Assembly (NCBI GenBank): GCA_031279975.1
Contig: JAITHL010000074.1
Coordinates: 1-48,439 of the forward strand
DNA length: 48,439 nt
Direction: 5' to 3'
From: Treponema sp.
GTDB taxonomy: Bacteria; Spirochaetota; Spirochaetia; Treponematales; Breznakiellaceae
Part shown: piece after piece, positions 39,154-48,318 of the stretch
How positions within the stretch are numbered: position 1 is the first letter of the stretch
Layout of the letters: each line of letters begins with the position of its first letter
The notes under the pieces: model-generated
Databases searched by the model: none
Told to the model about the DNA's origin: nothing
Seen by the model: only the letters and a program-made list of their open reading frames with translations
Program-made: the position numbers and the translations under genes

Positions 39154-41658
39154 TTGCGCGGTGGCTTAACAGTCCTACTCATTACCCTGGTACTCAGTTC
39201 CGGCGCCGCCCAGGAGGCCGAATGGTATCAGGGCAAGCCGATACGGAATATTATTTTTAAGGGATTAAAAAATGTAAAACAGTCTGAGTTGGAAGGGGTG
39301 GTAAACCCCTATATTGGGCGGTTATTCACCGACGAGCTGTTCTGGGAACTGACCGGGAAGCTCTACGCCCTGGAGTATTTCGAGGTGATCAACCCCAACG
39401 CGGCGCCGGTTGACGCCTTGGGCAAGGAGGTTGTTATCCAGTTTACGGTTACCGAACGGCCGGTGGCGTCCAGAATTACCTTCCAGGGGAACAGCAAGCT
39501 GAAGCGGGCCGAATTGCTGGAAACCATTTCCCTCAAACCCGATATGGTGGTGAACCAGCTGAAACTCCGGCTTGATGAACAGGCCCTCATCAATAAGTAC
39601 CGGGAGAAGGGGTATCCCGATGTGAAGGTCAGCGCCGAAATCCAGACCAATCCGAAGGCCCCCGCCGCTGTTACGGTTATCTTCGTCATTGTTGAAGGGG
39701 ACCAGATTACCATAGACGGGTTCCGTTTTGAAGGGAACAACGTCTTTTCCGACCGGGCCCTCCGGAGCCAGCTTTCCCTGAAGGCAAAGAACCTCTTCAA
39801 CGACGGGGCCTTTCAGGAGGCGAAGCTGCTCACGGACCGGAACGCCATAACCCAGTACTACCATGACCGGGGGTATATCGACGCGGAGGTTGTTGACGTG
39901 GTCCGGGAGCTCAAGCGGGATAATCTGGGGGGGAACAATCTCACCCTTATCTTCCGGATATACGAGGGACGGAGTTATACCTTCGGCGGCGTGGGTTTTG
40001 AGGGGAACCAGCTTTTTACGGATAAACAACTGGCGGATCTGATCCGCTCAAGAAAGGGGGAGACGGTGAACGCCCGGCGGCTTGAGGCGGATCTCCAGCG
40101 GGTGTCGGACCTCTACTATGAAAACGGGTATATTTTTAATACGATAAACCGGGAAGAGAACCGGAATACGGACACGGGGGTGATCGCCTATACCATACAG
40201 ATTACCGAGCGGGGAAGGGTCCATATCGAGAGCATCAGCATCAAGGGAAATTCCAAGACCAAGGATCATGTCATACTCCGGGAGATTGCCCTGGAGCCGG
40301 GGGATGTCTTTTCCAAGACCAAAATTACCGACGGGGTGCGGAATCTTTTAAATCTCCAGTTCTTTTCCACCGTAGCGCCCGATATGTCCCCCGGCAGCGC
40401 CGACAACCTGATGGATTTGGTTATCAGCGTGGAAGAGCAGCCTACTACGGACATCCAGTTCGGCTTAACCTTTTCCGGCACCTCGGACCCTAACACGCTG
40501 CCGGTTTCCCTGTTGCTTAAATATAATGACCGTAACTTTCTGGGCCGGGGCAACATGATCAGCGCGGAGGGCAACATGGCGACGGACGCCCAGTCCGTTA
40601 CCCTCAGTTATACCCACCGGTGGATACTGGGCCTGCCCCTTTCAGGCAGCGTGGACCTCACCTACTACCACAGCCGCAGGCGGGCCTTCATGGATAACCT
40701 GGCGCCTTTTTTCAACGGCGATGAGGAATACGCCTATCCCGACGGGTTTAACTCCTATGACGACTATGTTGACGCCAGCAAGTCCCCTCCCCGGGAATAC
40801 CTGATGTACTATGACCAGCACAGCATCTCCCTCGGGTTTTCCACCGGATACCGGTGGTCTACCGCTCTGGGCAATGTGGGCCTGGGGGGAGGATTTCGGG
40901 TCGGCTGGATACTGAACTACTATGACGAACAGATTGCCCGGCCCTTTGATCCGGTGCTGCGGGACCGGAACCAGCAGTTTATCCCCGCCCTTTCCCTATC
41001 CTCCAGCCTTTCTCTGGATCAGCGGGATATTTACTATGATCCCTCCAAGGGGTATTATGGCATCCAGCGGATCGGGTTCTACGGCCTGCTCCCCGCCCCT
41101 ATTGAGCGGGAACATTATATGAAGTCCGAAACCAAGGCGGAACACTTTATCACCCTCTTCAACCTGCCGGTTATGGATAGCTGGTCTTTTAAGGCCGTGC
41201 TGGGCCTGCATACGGGCCTTTCCTTTATATTCCCCCAATCCCCGGGCCGGCCCTTGGAGATCGAACAGGCCAATATGCTGGCGGTGGACGGTATGTTTAT
41301 CGGGCGGGGATGGATGGAAAAGCGGACCGACCGGGGGCTGGCGCTTTGGGAAAACTGGGCGGAACTCCGTTTCCCCCTGTTGCCGGGCATGCTGGCCTTT
41401 GATATGTTTTTCGACGCGGCGGCGTCAAAGAGTACGCCGGAAGCCCTGTTTAAGGACTTCAAATCCCTTGATATGGTTTATAGTTTCGGAGGGGGATTCC
41501 GGTTTTCCATACCCCAGTTCCCCTTCCGCTTTCTCTTTACCAAGGGATTCACCGTGGGGGACAGCGGGCTGGTATGGAAGAAGGGCGTTATTTTTGCGAA
41601 CGATAGCCCCAATTCGGGCATTGATTTTGTCATATCCTTTGCGATATCGACCTATTAG
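39154..41658 (+). CDS. bamA: Outer membrane assembly factor BamA
   Basis: Signal peptide, POTRA repeats (IRNIIFKGLKNVKQSEL, ITIDGFRFEGNNVFSD), Omp85 barrel; TTG start. Confidence 0.95.
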   Translation: MRGGLTVLLITLVLSSGAAQEAEWYQGKPIRNIIFKGLKNVKQSELEGVVNPYIGRLFTDELFWELTGKLYALEYFEVINPNAAPVDALGKEVVIQFTVTERPVASRITFQGNSKLKRAELLETISLKPDMVVNQLKLRLDEQALINKYREKGYPDVKVSAEIQTNPKAPAAVTVIFVIVEGDQITIDGFRFEGNNVFSDRALRSQLSLKAKNLFNDGAFQEAKLLTDRNAITQYYHDRGYIDAEVVDVVRELKRDNLGGNNLTLIFRIYEGRSYTFGGVGFEGNQLFTDKQLADLIRSRKGETVNARRLEADLQRVSDLYYENGYIFNTINREENRNTDTGVIAYTIQITERGRVHIESISIKGNSKTKDHVILREIALEPGDVFSKTKITDGVRNLLNLQFFSTVAPDMSPGSADNLMDLVISVEEQPTTDIQFGLTFSGTSDPNTLPVSLLLKYNDRNFLGRGNMISAEGNMATDAQSVTLSYTHRWILGLPLSGSVDLTYYHSRRRAFMDNLAPFFNGDEEYAYPDGFNSYDDYVDASKSPPREYLMYYDQHSISLGFSTGYRWSTALGNVGLGGGFRVGWILNYYDEQIARPFDPVLRDRNQQFIPALSLSSSLSLDQRDIYYDPSKGYYGIQRIGFYGLLPAPIEREHYMKSETKAEHFITLFNLPVMDSWSFKAVLGLHTGLSFIFPQSPGRPLEIEQANMLAVDGMFIGRGWMEKRTDRGLALWENWAELRFPLLPGMLAFDMFFDAAASKSTPEALFKDFKSLDMVYSFGGGFRFSIPQFPFRFLFTKGFTVGDSGLVWKKGVIFANDSPNSGIDFVISFAISTY

Positions 41659-41667
41659 GCGGTTAGT

Positions 41668-42198
41668 ATGAAAAGGGCTTGGTGTGTATGGGGTTGTTTT
41701 GCGCTGTTAAGCGGTATGGGCCTGGGGGCCCAACAGCTTACCCGTTTTGCGGTGGTGGATATTGCCAAGGTGTATACGGCTTTTTTCCGGGAATCCCGGG
41801 CGGTCCGGGAATTTGAGGAACGGAGCGCCCGGGTGCAGGCGGATATTGACCGGATGACCGCGGAGATACGGGATTTGAAGAGCGCCCTGCTCAACGCGGA
41901 GGGGCTGGGGGATCAGCAGCAGGCCCTGCGGCTGCAAAACGATATTTATAAGAAGTCCGAATATCTCAAGGAATACTTTCAGATTAAGACGGCGGAACTC
42001 AACGATCAGCGCGCTAAACTTGCCCAGTCCGCTTCGTTTTTAGAACAGGTGCAGCGGGAAATCCGCTATATCGCTGAGAGCGAAGGGTACAGCATGGTGC
42101 TGAATCTCAAAGAGAGCGGCGGCATCCTTTGGCACAGCCCATCGGTAGACATTACTGATAAATTAATTCAAAATCTATTGGCGAAAGCTGGCCGCTAG
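41668..42198 (+). CDS. skp: OmpH/Skp family periplasmic chaperone
   Basis: RFAVVDIAKVYTAFFRESRAVREFEERSARVQADIDRM...; after bamA. Confidence 0.9.
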   Translation: MKRAWCVWGCFALLSGMGLGAQQLTRFAVVDIAKVYTAFFRESRAVREFEERSARVQADIDRMTAEIRDLKSALLNAEGLGDQQQALRLQNDIYKKSEYLKEYFQIKTAELNDQRAKLAQSASFLEQVQREIRYIAESEGYSMVLNLKESGGILWHSPSVDITDKLIQNLLAKAGR

Positions 42199-42320
42199 GG
42201 AAGCGTTGCTGTATGCGGCATGCAAGAGTCCGCGATTGCCCGGATGGTAAGGGATATATTCAAGGGAAATCCGTGGATTTTGTTCAAAGGCCCGCGTTAA
42301 TCAGCGTTGACCGGGGGAAG
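42196..42320. repeat. Family B long element overlapping skp stop codon
   Basis: TA-GGGAAGCGTTGC ... GGAAATCCGTGG ... GTTAATCAGCGTTgacC. Confidence 0.65.
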
Positions 42321-42401
42321 GGTGATTAATGCCGCGCTGATTGCGGGCCTTCGGTCCGAATCCCCCTCCCAGGGCCGGCGCGGCGTGGGGAGGAGCAAAA
42401 A

Positions 42402-45104
42402 ATTAATTCTGCCGATACAAGTCCCATGCTTGACCAATACAGGCGTATTAAAGAGCGCTACCAGGGCAGTGTGCTTTTCTTCCGTCTAGGTGATTTTTAT
42501 GAAATGTTTAATGAGGACGCCCTGGAAATATCCGCGTTGTTAAACCTTACCTTGACCCGCCGCAACGGGCTTCCCATGTGCGGAATTCCCTACCACGCGG
42601 TCCGGGGGTATATCGCCCGGTTACTGCGGCTGGGGAAAAAGATCGCCCTCTGCGAACAGGTCTCGGACCGCGCAAAGGGCCGGGCCGTTATGGACCGGGA
42701 GGTGGTGGAGGTTATCACCCCGGGCACCATCATCGATGAAGATTTCCTGGACAAGGGCAGTTCCAATTACCTGGCGGCCATGGCCGCGGCGGAGCAGACC
42801 CTTTCCTTTGCCTATATCGATCTTTCCACGGGGGATTTTTTCGCCGCCGCCTTTCCCCTCGCGGGCGCGGTTAATAGGCTGCGGCTGGAACTGGAGCGGC
42901 TCCAGATACGGGAACTGATACTCCAGGAATCCCTCCTGGAAAAGCAGCCGGCCCTGGGCGGGGCCTTGGCGGACCGTCCGTCCCTGGTGGTAAACCGGTG
43001 GGGGGACTGGCTCTTTGACCTGGGCCGCAGCCGCGCCCGGCTGGAACAACAATTTGGGAGCGCTGCCCTCAAGGGATTCGGCCTGCGGGACCATTCCCTG
43101 GAAATGCTTGCCGCCGGGGCGCTTTTGGAGTACCTGGCGGATACCGCCAAGGGGCTCATACCCCATGTCCGGCATATCAGCCTCTACCGGGATGAGGAAT
43201 ATGTGGGGATCGATGAATCCTCCCAGCGGAATTTGGAATTGGTCCGGAACCTCCGGGACGGCTCGGCTGCCTTTTCGCTCCTGGAGGTGATGGATGAAAC
43301 CAAAACCGCCATGGGAAGGCGGCTCTTAAAACGGCGGCTCCTCCATCCCCTACAGGACCTGGAACGGATTACCCGGCGGCTTGACATGGTGGAAACCTTC
43401 TATCTGGACCAGAACCGGCTTGCGCGGGTCCGGGAAGTGCTGGGGAAGATTCCCGACCTGGAACGGCTCTGTTCCCGGCTCGGCATGGATCGGGCCCATG
43501 GGAAGGACCTGGGCGCTCTGAAAAACGCCCTGTCCCGCTATCAGGCCCTGGAGGAGCTGATCCGGGAAACAAGCGTGGAATTTGAAACGGACCGGGAAAC
43601 CCGGAATCTGGAAGAGCCGGGCCTGCAACGGCTCTTCCAGCTGCGGGACCTGCTGGAAGCGGGCATGACAGAGGCCCCGTCAATACTCCTTACCGAAGGG
43701 AATCTGATTAGGGAGGGCTACAACGAGGAACTGGACCGGCTCCGGCGCTTAAAGGACAACGGGCGGAAGCTCCTGGAGGATTATCTAGAGGAAGAAAAGG
43801 AAGCCACCGGCATTCCGAGCCTCAAGATACGGTATAACCGGCTTATCGGGTATTTTTTTGAGATAACCAAGGCGCACCTTGCCAAGGCGCCCAAGCATTT
43901 TATCCGGCGCCAGGGCGTTGTTACCGGGGAGCGTTTTACCACCGATAAGCTCGCGGCCCTGGAATCGGATATTAACGGCGCGGAAAACCGGATCGCCGGG
44001 CTGGAAAAAAAGCTGTTCCTGGAGATACGGGATACGGCCAAGAGCCGTATTGCCGAACTCGCCGTCGCGGCCCGGCGTGTCGCCGAAGTGGACGCGGCCC
44101 AATGCCTGGCCCGGGCCGCCGCGGTCCGTGGCTGGGTGCGGCCCCGGGTGCATCATGGGAAAGCGCTGCGGATATGGGAAGGCCGGCATCCGGTCGTGGA
44201 ATCCCATCTTCCCCGGGGGGAATTTATCCCCAACGACCTCTGCCTTGACGCGGAGGGGGCCTTCTCCCTTATTACCGGGCCGAATATGGCCGGGAAATCC
44301 ACCTACCTCAGACAGGCCGCCCTGATAACCATTATGACCCAGATGGGCAGTTTTGTTCCCGCCCGGGAAGCGGAGATAGGGCTGGTGGACCGTATCTATT
44401 GCCGGGTCGGCGCTTCGGACAACCTGGCCCGGGGGGAATCTACCTTTCTTATGGAAATGAACGAAACCGCCTACATACTCCATACCGCCACGGATCAGAG
44501 CCTGGTGATCATGGATGAGGTGGGCCGCGGGACGGGCACCAACGACGGGCTTGCCATCGCCTGGGCGGTAAGCGAAGAGCTGTTGGAACACATCCAATGC
44601 AGGACCCTTTTCGCCACCCATTACCATGAACTGGCGGATATTACCCATCCCCGCCTGATGAACTATTCGATGGAGGTGCGGGAACAGGACGGGAAGGTTG
44701 TCTTTTTCCGCAAGCTGAAAAGGGGGGCAAGCGCGGAATCCTACGGCATCCACGTGGCCCGCCTGGCGGGGCTTCCCGATAGGGTCTTGGACCGGGCCGC
44801 GCGGATCATGCAAACCTTGAATCAGCGGGACCGCGCCCGTCTCAGCGGCGGCCCGGCGGCTGAGGCGCCGGATGCGGCGGAAACGGCGGATGCGGCTGAG
44901 GCGGATACCACGGGGGGCTTTGAAACAACCGGCGAGGCGTACCGGCGCTATGTGGAAGATATGCGGGCCCTCGATCCGGAGCGCATGACCCCCCTTGAAG
45001 CCCTCGACCGGTTGTACCAGTGGAAGCAGCTCTTCGGCGCGGCCTGCAAACCCCGCGCTTCCCGGAAACCGCAAAAAAACCTGGAGCCTGGTTTGTTTGA
45101 TTGA
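42402..45104 (+). CDS. mutS: DNA mismatch repair protein MutS (ORF-track start 42426; ATT start at 42402 proposed)
   Basis: MLDQYRRIKERYQGSVLFFRLGDFYEMF; ITGPNMAGKSTYLRQAALI; FATHYHELADI; in-frame TSP upstream. Confidence 0.93.
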   Translation: MNSADTSPMLDQYRRIKERYQGSVLFFRLGDFYEMFNEDALEISALLNLTLTRRNGLPMCGIPYHAVRGYIARLLRLGKKIALCEQVSDRAKGRAVMDREVVEVITPGTIIDEDFLDKGSSNYLAAMAAAEQTLSFAYIDLSTGDFFAAAFPLAGAVNRLRLELERLQIRELILQESLLEKQPALGGALADRPSLVVNRWGDWLFDLGRSRARLEQQFGSAALKGFGLRDHSLEMLAAGALLEYLADTAKGLIPHVRHISLYRDEEYVGIDESSQRNLELVRNLRDGSAAFSLLEVMDETKTAMGRRLLKRRLLHPLQDLERITRRLDMVETFYLDQNRLARVREVLGKIPDLERLCSRLGMDRAHGKDLGALKNALSRYQALEELIRETSVEFETDRETRNLEEPGLQRLFQLRDLLEAGMTEAPSILLTEGNLIREGYNEELDRLRRLKDNGRKLLEDYLEEEKEATGIPSLKIRYNRLIGYFFEITKAHLAKAPKHFIRRQGVVTGERFTTDKLAALESDINGAENRIAGLEKKLFLEIRDTAKSRIAELAVAARRVAEVDAAQCLARAAAVRGWVRPRVHHGKALRIWEGRHPVVESHLPRGEFIPNDLCLDAEGAFSLITGPNMAGKSTYLRQAALITIMTQMGSFVPAREAEIGLVDRIYCRVGASDNLARGESTFLMEMNETAYILHTATDQSLVIMDEVGRGTGTNDGLAIAWAVSEELLEHIQCRTLFATHYHELADITHPRLMNYSMEVREQDGKVVFFRKLKRGASAESYGIHVARLAGLPDRVLDRAARIMQTLNQRDRARLSGGPAAEAPDAAETADAAEADTTGGFETTGEAYRRYVEDMRALDPERMTPLEALDRLYQWKQLFGAACKPRASRKPQKNLEPGLFD

Positions 45105-45110
45105 TATCCC

Positions 45111-45259
45111 CGAGGGAGGCGCTGATTTAACCGGCATTATCAAAAGGGTCCGCGGGTTGCGAACCTTCGGTTCGATACTAATTAGAAGGTTTTTGTTACC
45201 GGAAATCCGTGGCAATCCGTGGACTGTGTTAAAAATCCGGTTTAACCAGCGGTTCCCTA
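45111..45259. repeat. Family B long element
   Basis: GAGGGAGGCGCTGATTTAACCGG ... GGAAATCCGTGG ... CCGGTTTAACCAGCGGTTCCC-TA. Confidence 0.75.
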
Positions 45260-45300
45260 GGGCAAGGCTGATTAACTTGACGCTGATCAGCGTTGCCCTA
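45258..45300. repeat. Family B short element, tandem, sharing TA junction
   Basis: TA-GGGCAAGGCTGATT-aacttgacgctg-ATCAGCGTTGCCC-TA. Confidence 0.8.
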
Positions 45301-45344
45301 GGGAGGCGCTTTTATTAGGAAAAAAAATATGGTATACTGGAGCC

Positions 45345-45761
45345 ATGATTCAATTTTATTTTTTGTCCATCCTATGTAATGGACTCAGCGGATACATCCT
45401 TACCCAGGACCAGGATACGCGGGAAACCTTCGATTACCCTGACGCGGGTCCGGTATCCCCCTTGCAAAATGAGACCTTCCGGTTGATCCTTGGGGCGCTG
45501 GCCGCGGTGGTGGGCTTGCTCAAACTCCTCTCGCCGGTGCGGGGGGACCTGCTGATTATTGGGGATCTTATTCCGGCCCTGCTTGGGTTTGCGGCGGGTT
45601 TTATTTTGCTCTTTGATTATTACCGGGACCGTTCATCCCTTAATACGGAGCAGTCTGATGGGTTTGCGCAAATTCTGGCGGGAAAACGCAAATGGATAGG
45701 GTATACCGCCGTCATATCGGCGGCGCTCCATTTTCTTTTTCCCCTGGCGCTGTTCCTGTAA
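45345..45761 (+). CDS. Hypothetical membrane protein
   Basis: Several hydrophobic segments. Confidence 0.7.
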   Translation: MIQFYFLSILCNGLSGYILTQDQDTRETFDYPDAGPVSPLQNETFRLILGALAAVVGLLKLLSPVRGDLLIIGDLIPALLGFAAGFILLFDYYRDRSSLNTEQSDGFAQILAGKRKWIGYTAVISAALHFLFPLALFL

Positions 45762-46184
45762 ATGAGCGCCGCCCGGATTTCCATTGCGGGTATTGCTATA
45801 ACGGGGGAGACGGTCTTTATCGCCCGCCGTCTTCCCGGCGGGGCTTTAGGGGGGAAGTGGGAATTTCCCGGCGGCAAGGTCGAAGCGGGGGAATCGGACA
45901 CGGCGGCGCTCATCCGGGAATACCAAGAGGAATTCGGGGTACCTATAGAAACCGGCCCCCTCATTGGAACCGCCCGATTTGAACACCAGGGTATGAGCAG
46001 AACCCTGCGGGCCTACCGGATATTTTTTACGGACCGCGAAGCAAGCCGGAACTTTACCCTTGCCGAACACAGCGCATGGCGGTGGATACCTGTTAGGGAC
46101 TTGGAATCCTGTGATTTGGCCGATTCGGATAGAAAATTATTGCCCGGATTATACGCCTATATGCAAGCCGGGGCGGCGCGGTAG
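45762..46184 (+). CDS. mutT: NUDIX hydrolase (MutT-like)
   Basis: GGKWEFPGGKVEAGESDTAALIREYQEEFGV. Confidence 0.93.
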   Translation: MSAARISIAGIAITGETVFIARRLPGGALGGKWEFPGGKVEAGESDTAALIREYQEEFGVPIETGPLIGTARFEHQGMSRTLRAYRIFFTDREASRNFTLAEHSAWRWIPVRDLESCDLADSDRKLLPGLYAYMQAGAAR

Positions 46185-46187
46185 CCT

Positions 46188-46580
46188 ATGCGGGGTATGA
46201 GCCGGTATTGGGTTTTCATAATGGTTTTGCTGGCGGTTTCGCTCCTTGGATCATGCTGGCGGAACGCGGACGGGCCGGCGATTATTCCGCCGCCGACCCC
46301 GGTTTTAAGCCGGTCGGTTATCGGGTTTGGGGTGATCAACGCTTCCTACGCCCAGGTCTTGGCGGAGCCCTACCCCAACGCCCTGTCCGTGGGATATTTT
46401 CGCCGGAACGCTATTGTGGAAGTGCTGGAACGCCGTTCGGTGCGCCGTAACGGTATGGCGGAATCCTGGGTCTTTGTGGCGGGAACCTATCGCGGCTGGC
46501 TGCGGGACAACCAGGCGGTGGTGCGGATATACAATAACGAAGCCAAGGCGAAGACCGCCGCGGAGTCCGCGGGACCATGA
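46188..46580 (+). CDS. SH3-like domain putative lipoprotein
   Basis: Signal with LLGSC lipobox; VLAEPYPNALSVGYFRRNAIVEVLER...GWLRDNQAVV. Confidence 0.7.
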   Translation: MRGMSRYWVFIMVLLAVSLLGSCWRNADGPAIIPPPTPVLSRSVIGFGVINASYAQVLAEPYPNALSVGYFRRNAIVEVLERRSVRRNGMAESWVFVAGTYRGWLRDNQAVVRIYNNEAKAKTAAESAGP

Positions 46581-47983
46581 CGAATCCGGCGCTCTTGCTG
46601 GCCCCCCCCCTTGCGGGCGCGGCAATCGGGTATGTAACCAACGCTCTGGCCATAAAGATGCTCTTTCGGCCCCATGGGGAGATACGTTTGGGGGGCCTTC
46701 GCCTGCCCTTTACGCCGGGCATACTACCCCGGCAGCGGCGTCGATTGGCGGACAATATCGGGGCCATGGTGGAACAAAAGCTCCTTACCCCCGCAATCCT
46801 GCGGGAACGGCTTGGGCGGGAGCAGGTCCGCCGGGGCCTCCGCGCTTCCCTGGGGGTTTATACCGCCGAAATTTTGAGTTCCCCCTTGGAAACCCTCAAG
46901 CCGAAGTCCGCGCATACCGCCGCCGCGTCCCTGCTTCAGGATATCCTGGACTCCCCAGGCTTCGATGCCCTCTTGAACGCCTTTTGCGCCTCCCTCATTG
47001 CGTCCGCCCAGGAATACCCCTTGAAGGAGCTGCTGGGGGAGGCGCATACCCGGTCCCTCAGGCGCGGCATGGAAACCCTCTTAGAGCGGGCCTTGGAGCA
47101 TCAGCTTCCCCGCATGGCCGGTTCCCTGGGTCCAAGCCTTGAGCGGGTCTTCCCTAGTATTGCCGCGTCGGTTATCCGGTTCTTGCGGAAGCCGGATATC
47201 CATGAACAGCTTGAAATCCACGGGCGGCTTTTTCTGGACGATGCCCTGGGAAAGCTGTCTGGCTTCCAGCGCTTCTTCATCACCGCCGGACAATACGACC
47301 GGACCCTGTACGACCGTATGCCTGAGCTTATTGACGATCTGATCCGCCAACTCGAGGTACTGTTAGAAGACCGGGCGGCTAGGGCGCGGATAACCGCCTA
47401 TTTGTTAGAGACCCTTGGGGAAGTCCTCTGCCCAGCCGAACCAAGGGCTGCGGCGCTCCCCGGGGCCCCGGAAGCGTGCCCGCGGAATTCCCTGGCGGCG
47501 GAGATAAGCCGGTTTTTGGCCGGGTACTGCATGACCTATACGGAGTGTTCCCTGGGCGAATTGTTTCAACGCTTTCACGGCGGGGGGGCGGCGGCGGCGA
47601 AAATCCAGCTCCTCCTGCGGGGAGGGGCTCCCGCTGGGCTGAAACGGGCCGCGGGGAGCGCCCTGGAAGCCTTGTTCCGGGAACACGGGTCCGCGACCCT
47701 TGCGGAATTGTTCTCCCTTGACGGGGCCAAGAAAGATCGCCTTGACGCCCTGCTGGGGGAAAAACTGCTTGCCCTGGCGGACGCCCGGATAGGGGAGCTA
47801 CTTGGGGTAATACAAATCCGGACCCTGGTATCGGAACGGATTAATTCCCTCAGCATGATCGAGGTGGAAGCCATAGTTCTGGATGTGATGGCCCGGCAGC
47901 TCAAATGGATTAATGTCTTTGGGGGAATCTTAGGCGCCCTCATCGGCGGCTTCCAAGCCTTTTTTTCCTGGTTCACGGGGTAA
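46577..47983 (+). CDS. DUF445 family membrane protein
   Basis: LAPPLAGAAIGYVTNALAIKMLFRPHGE...LPFTPGILPRQRRRLADNIGAMV; C-terminal GGILGALIGGFQ. Confidence 0.9.
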   Translation: MTNPALLLAPPLAGAAIGYVTNALAIKMLFRPHGEIRLGGLRLPFTPGILPRQRRRLADNIGAMVEQKLLTPAILRERLGREQVRRGLRASLGVYTAEILSSPLETLKPKSAHTAAASLLQDILDSPGFDALLNAFCASLIASAQEYPLKELLGEAHTRSLRRGMETLLERALEHQLPRMAGSLGPSLERVFPSIAASVIRFLRKPDIHEQLEIHGRLFLDDALGKLSGFQRFFITAGQYDRTLYDRMPELIDDLIRQLEVLLEDRAARARITAYLLETLGEVLCPAEPRAAALPGAPEACPRNSLAAEISRFLAGYCMTYTECSLGELFQRFHGGGAAAAKIQLLLRGGAPAGLKRAAGSALEALFREHGSATLAELFSLDGAKKDRLDALLGEKLLALADARIGELLGVIQIRTLVSERINSLSMIEVEAIVLDVMARQLKWINVFGGILGALIGGFQAFFSWFTG

Positions 47984-48023
47984 CAAAGCCCGGCGGGGGC
48001 TGGCTTGGCACTGGCAACAACTT

Positions 48024-48180
48024 AAGGGGGGACCGGGGGGCCTTTCGGCCCCCCGGCGGGGGCGTTACGGGGGCAGAGCCCCCGTTGAGGGGGTAGGGCG
48101 CAACAAAGCGCGCCCGTAGGGGTCGTACCCCAAGGGGTACGCGACTTCCCCAGTTGTTGACAGTGGGGGCACCCCCTCAC
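48024..48180 (+). repeat. Family C multi-stem intergenic element, copy 2
   Basis: GGGGGGCCtttcGGCCCCCC, CGGGGGCagaGCCCCCG, GGGCGCaacaaaGCGCGCCC, GTACCCCaaGGGGTAC. Confidence 0.8.
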
Positions 48181-48318
48181 CCCGAACCCTCCGGTTTTTC
48201 CGCTACCCCCCATACGGGGGCGCCAAAGTTGCGGGGCGGCTTTGGCTTGAGATTTGCGCTCCGCGCAAAAGCTATCTGCCCAGGAGTTTTACCGAAGGCA
48301 AAACTCCTATGTTTTCTG

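Noticed and set aside
43785-45215. 476-aa minus-strand ORF inside mutS
   Set aside because: Antisense shadow; MutS motifs on the plus strand are unambiguous.
48024-48180. Integron attC-like site (CAACAACTT...AGTTGTTG outer arms)
   Set aside because: Outer 8-bp arms pair, but no integrase, cassette array or canonical R/L box spacing is seen; treated as repeat family C instead.
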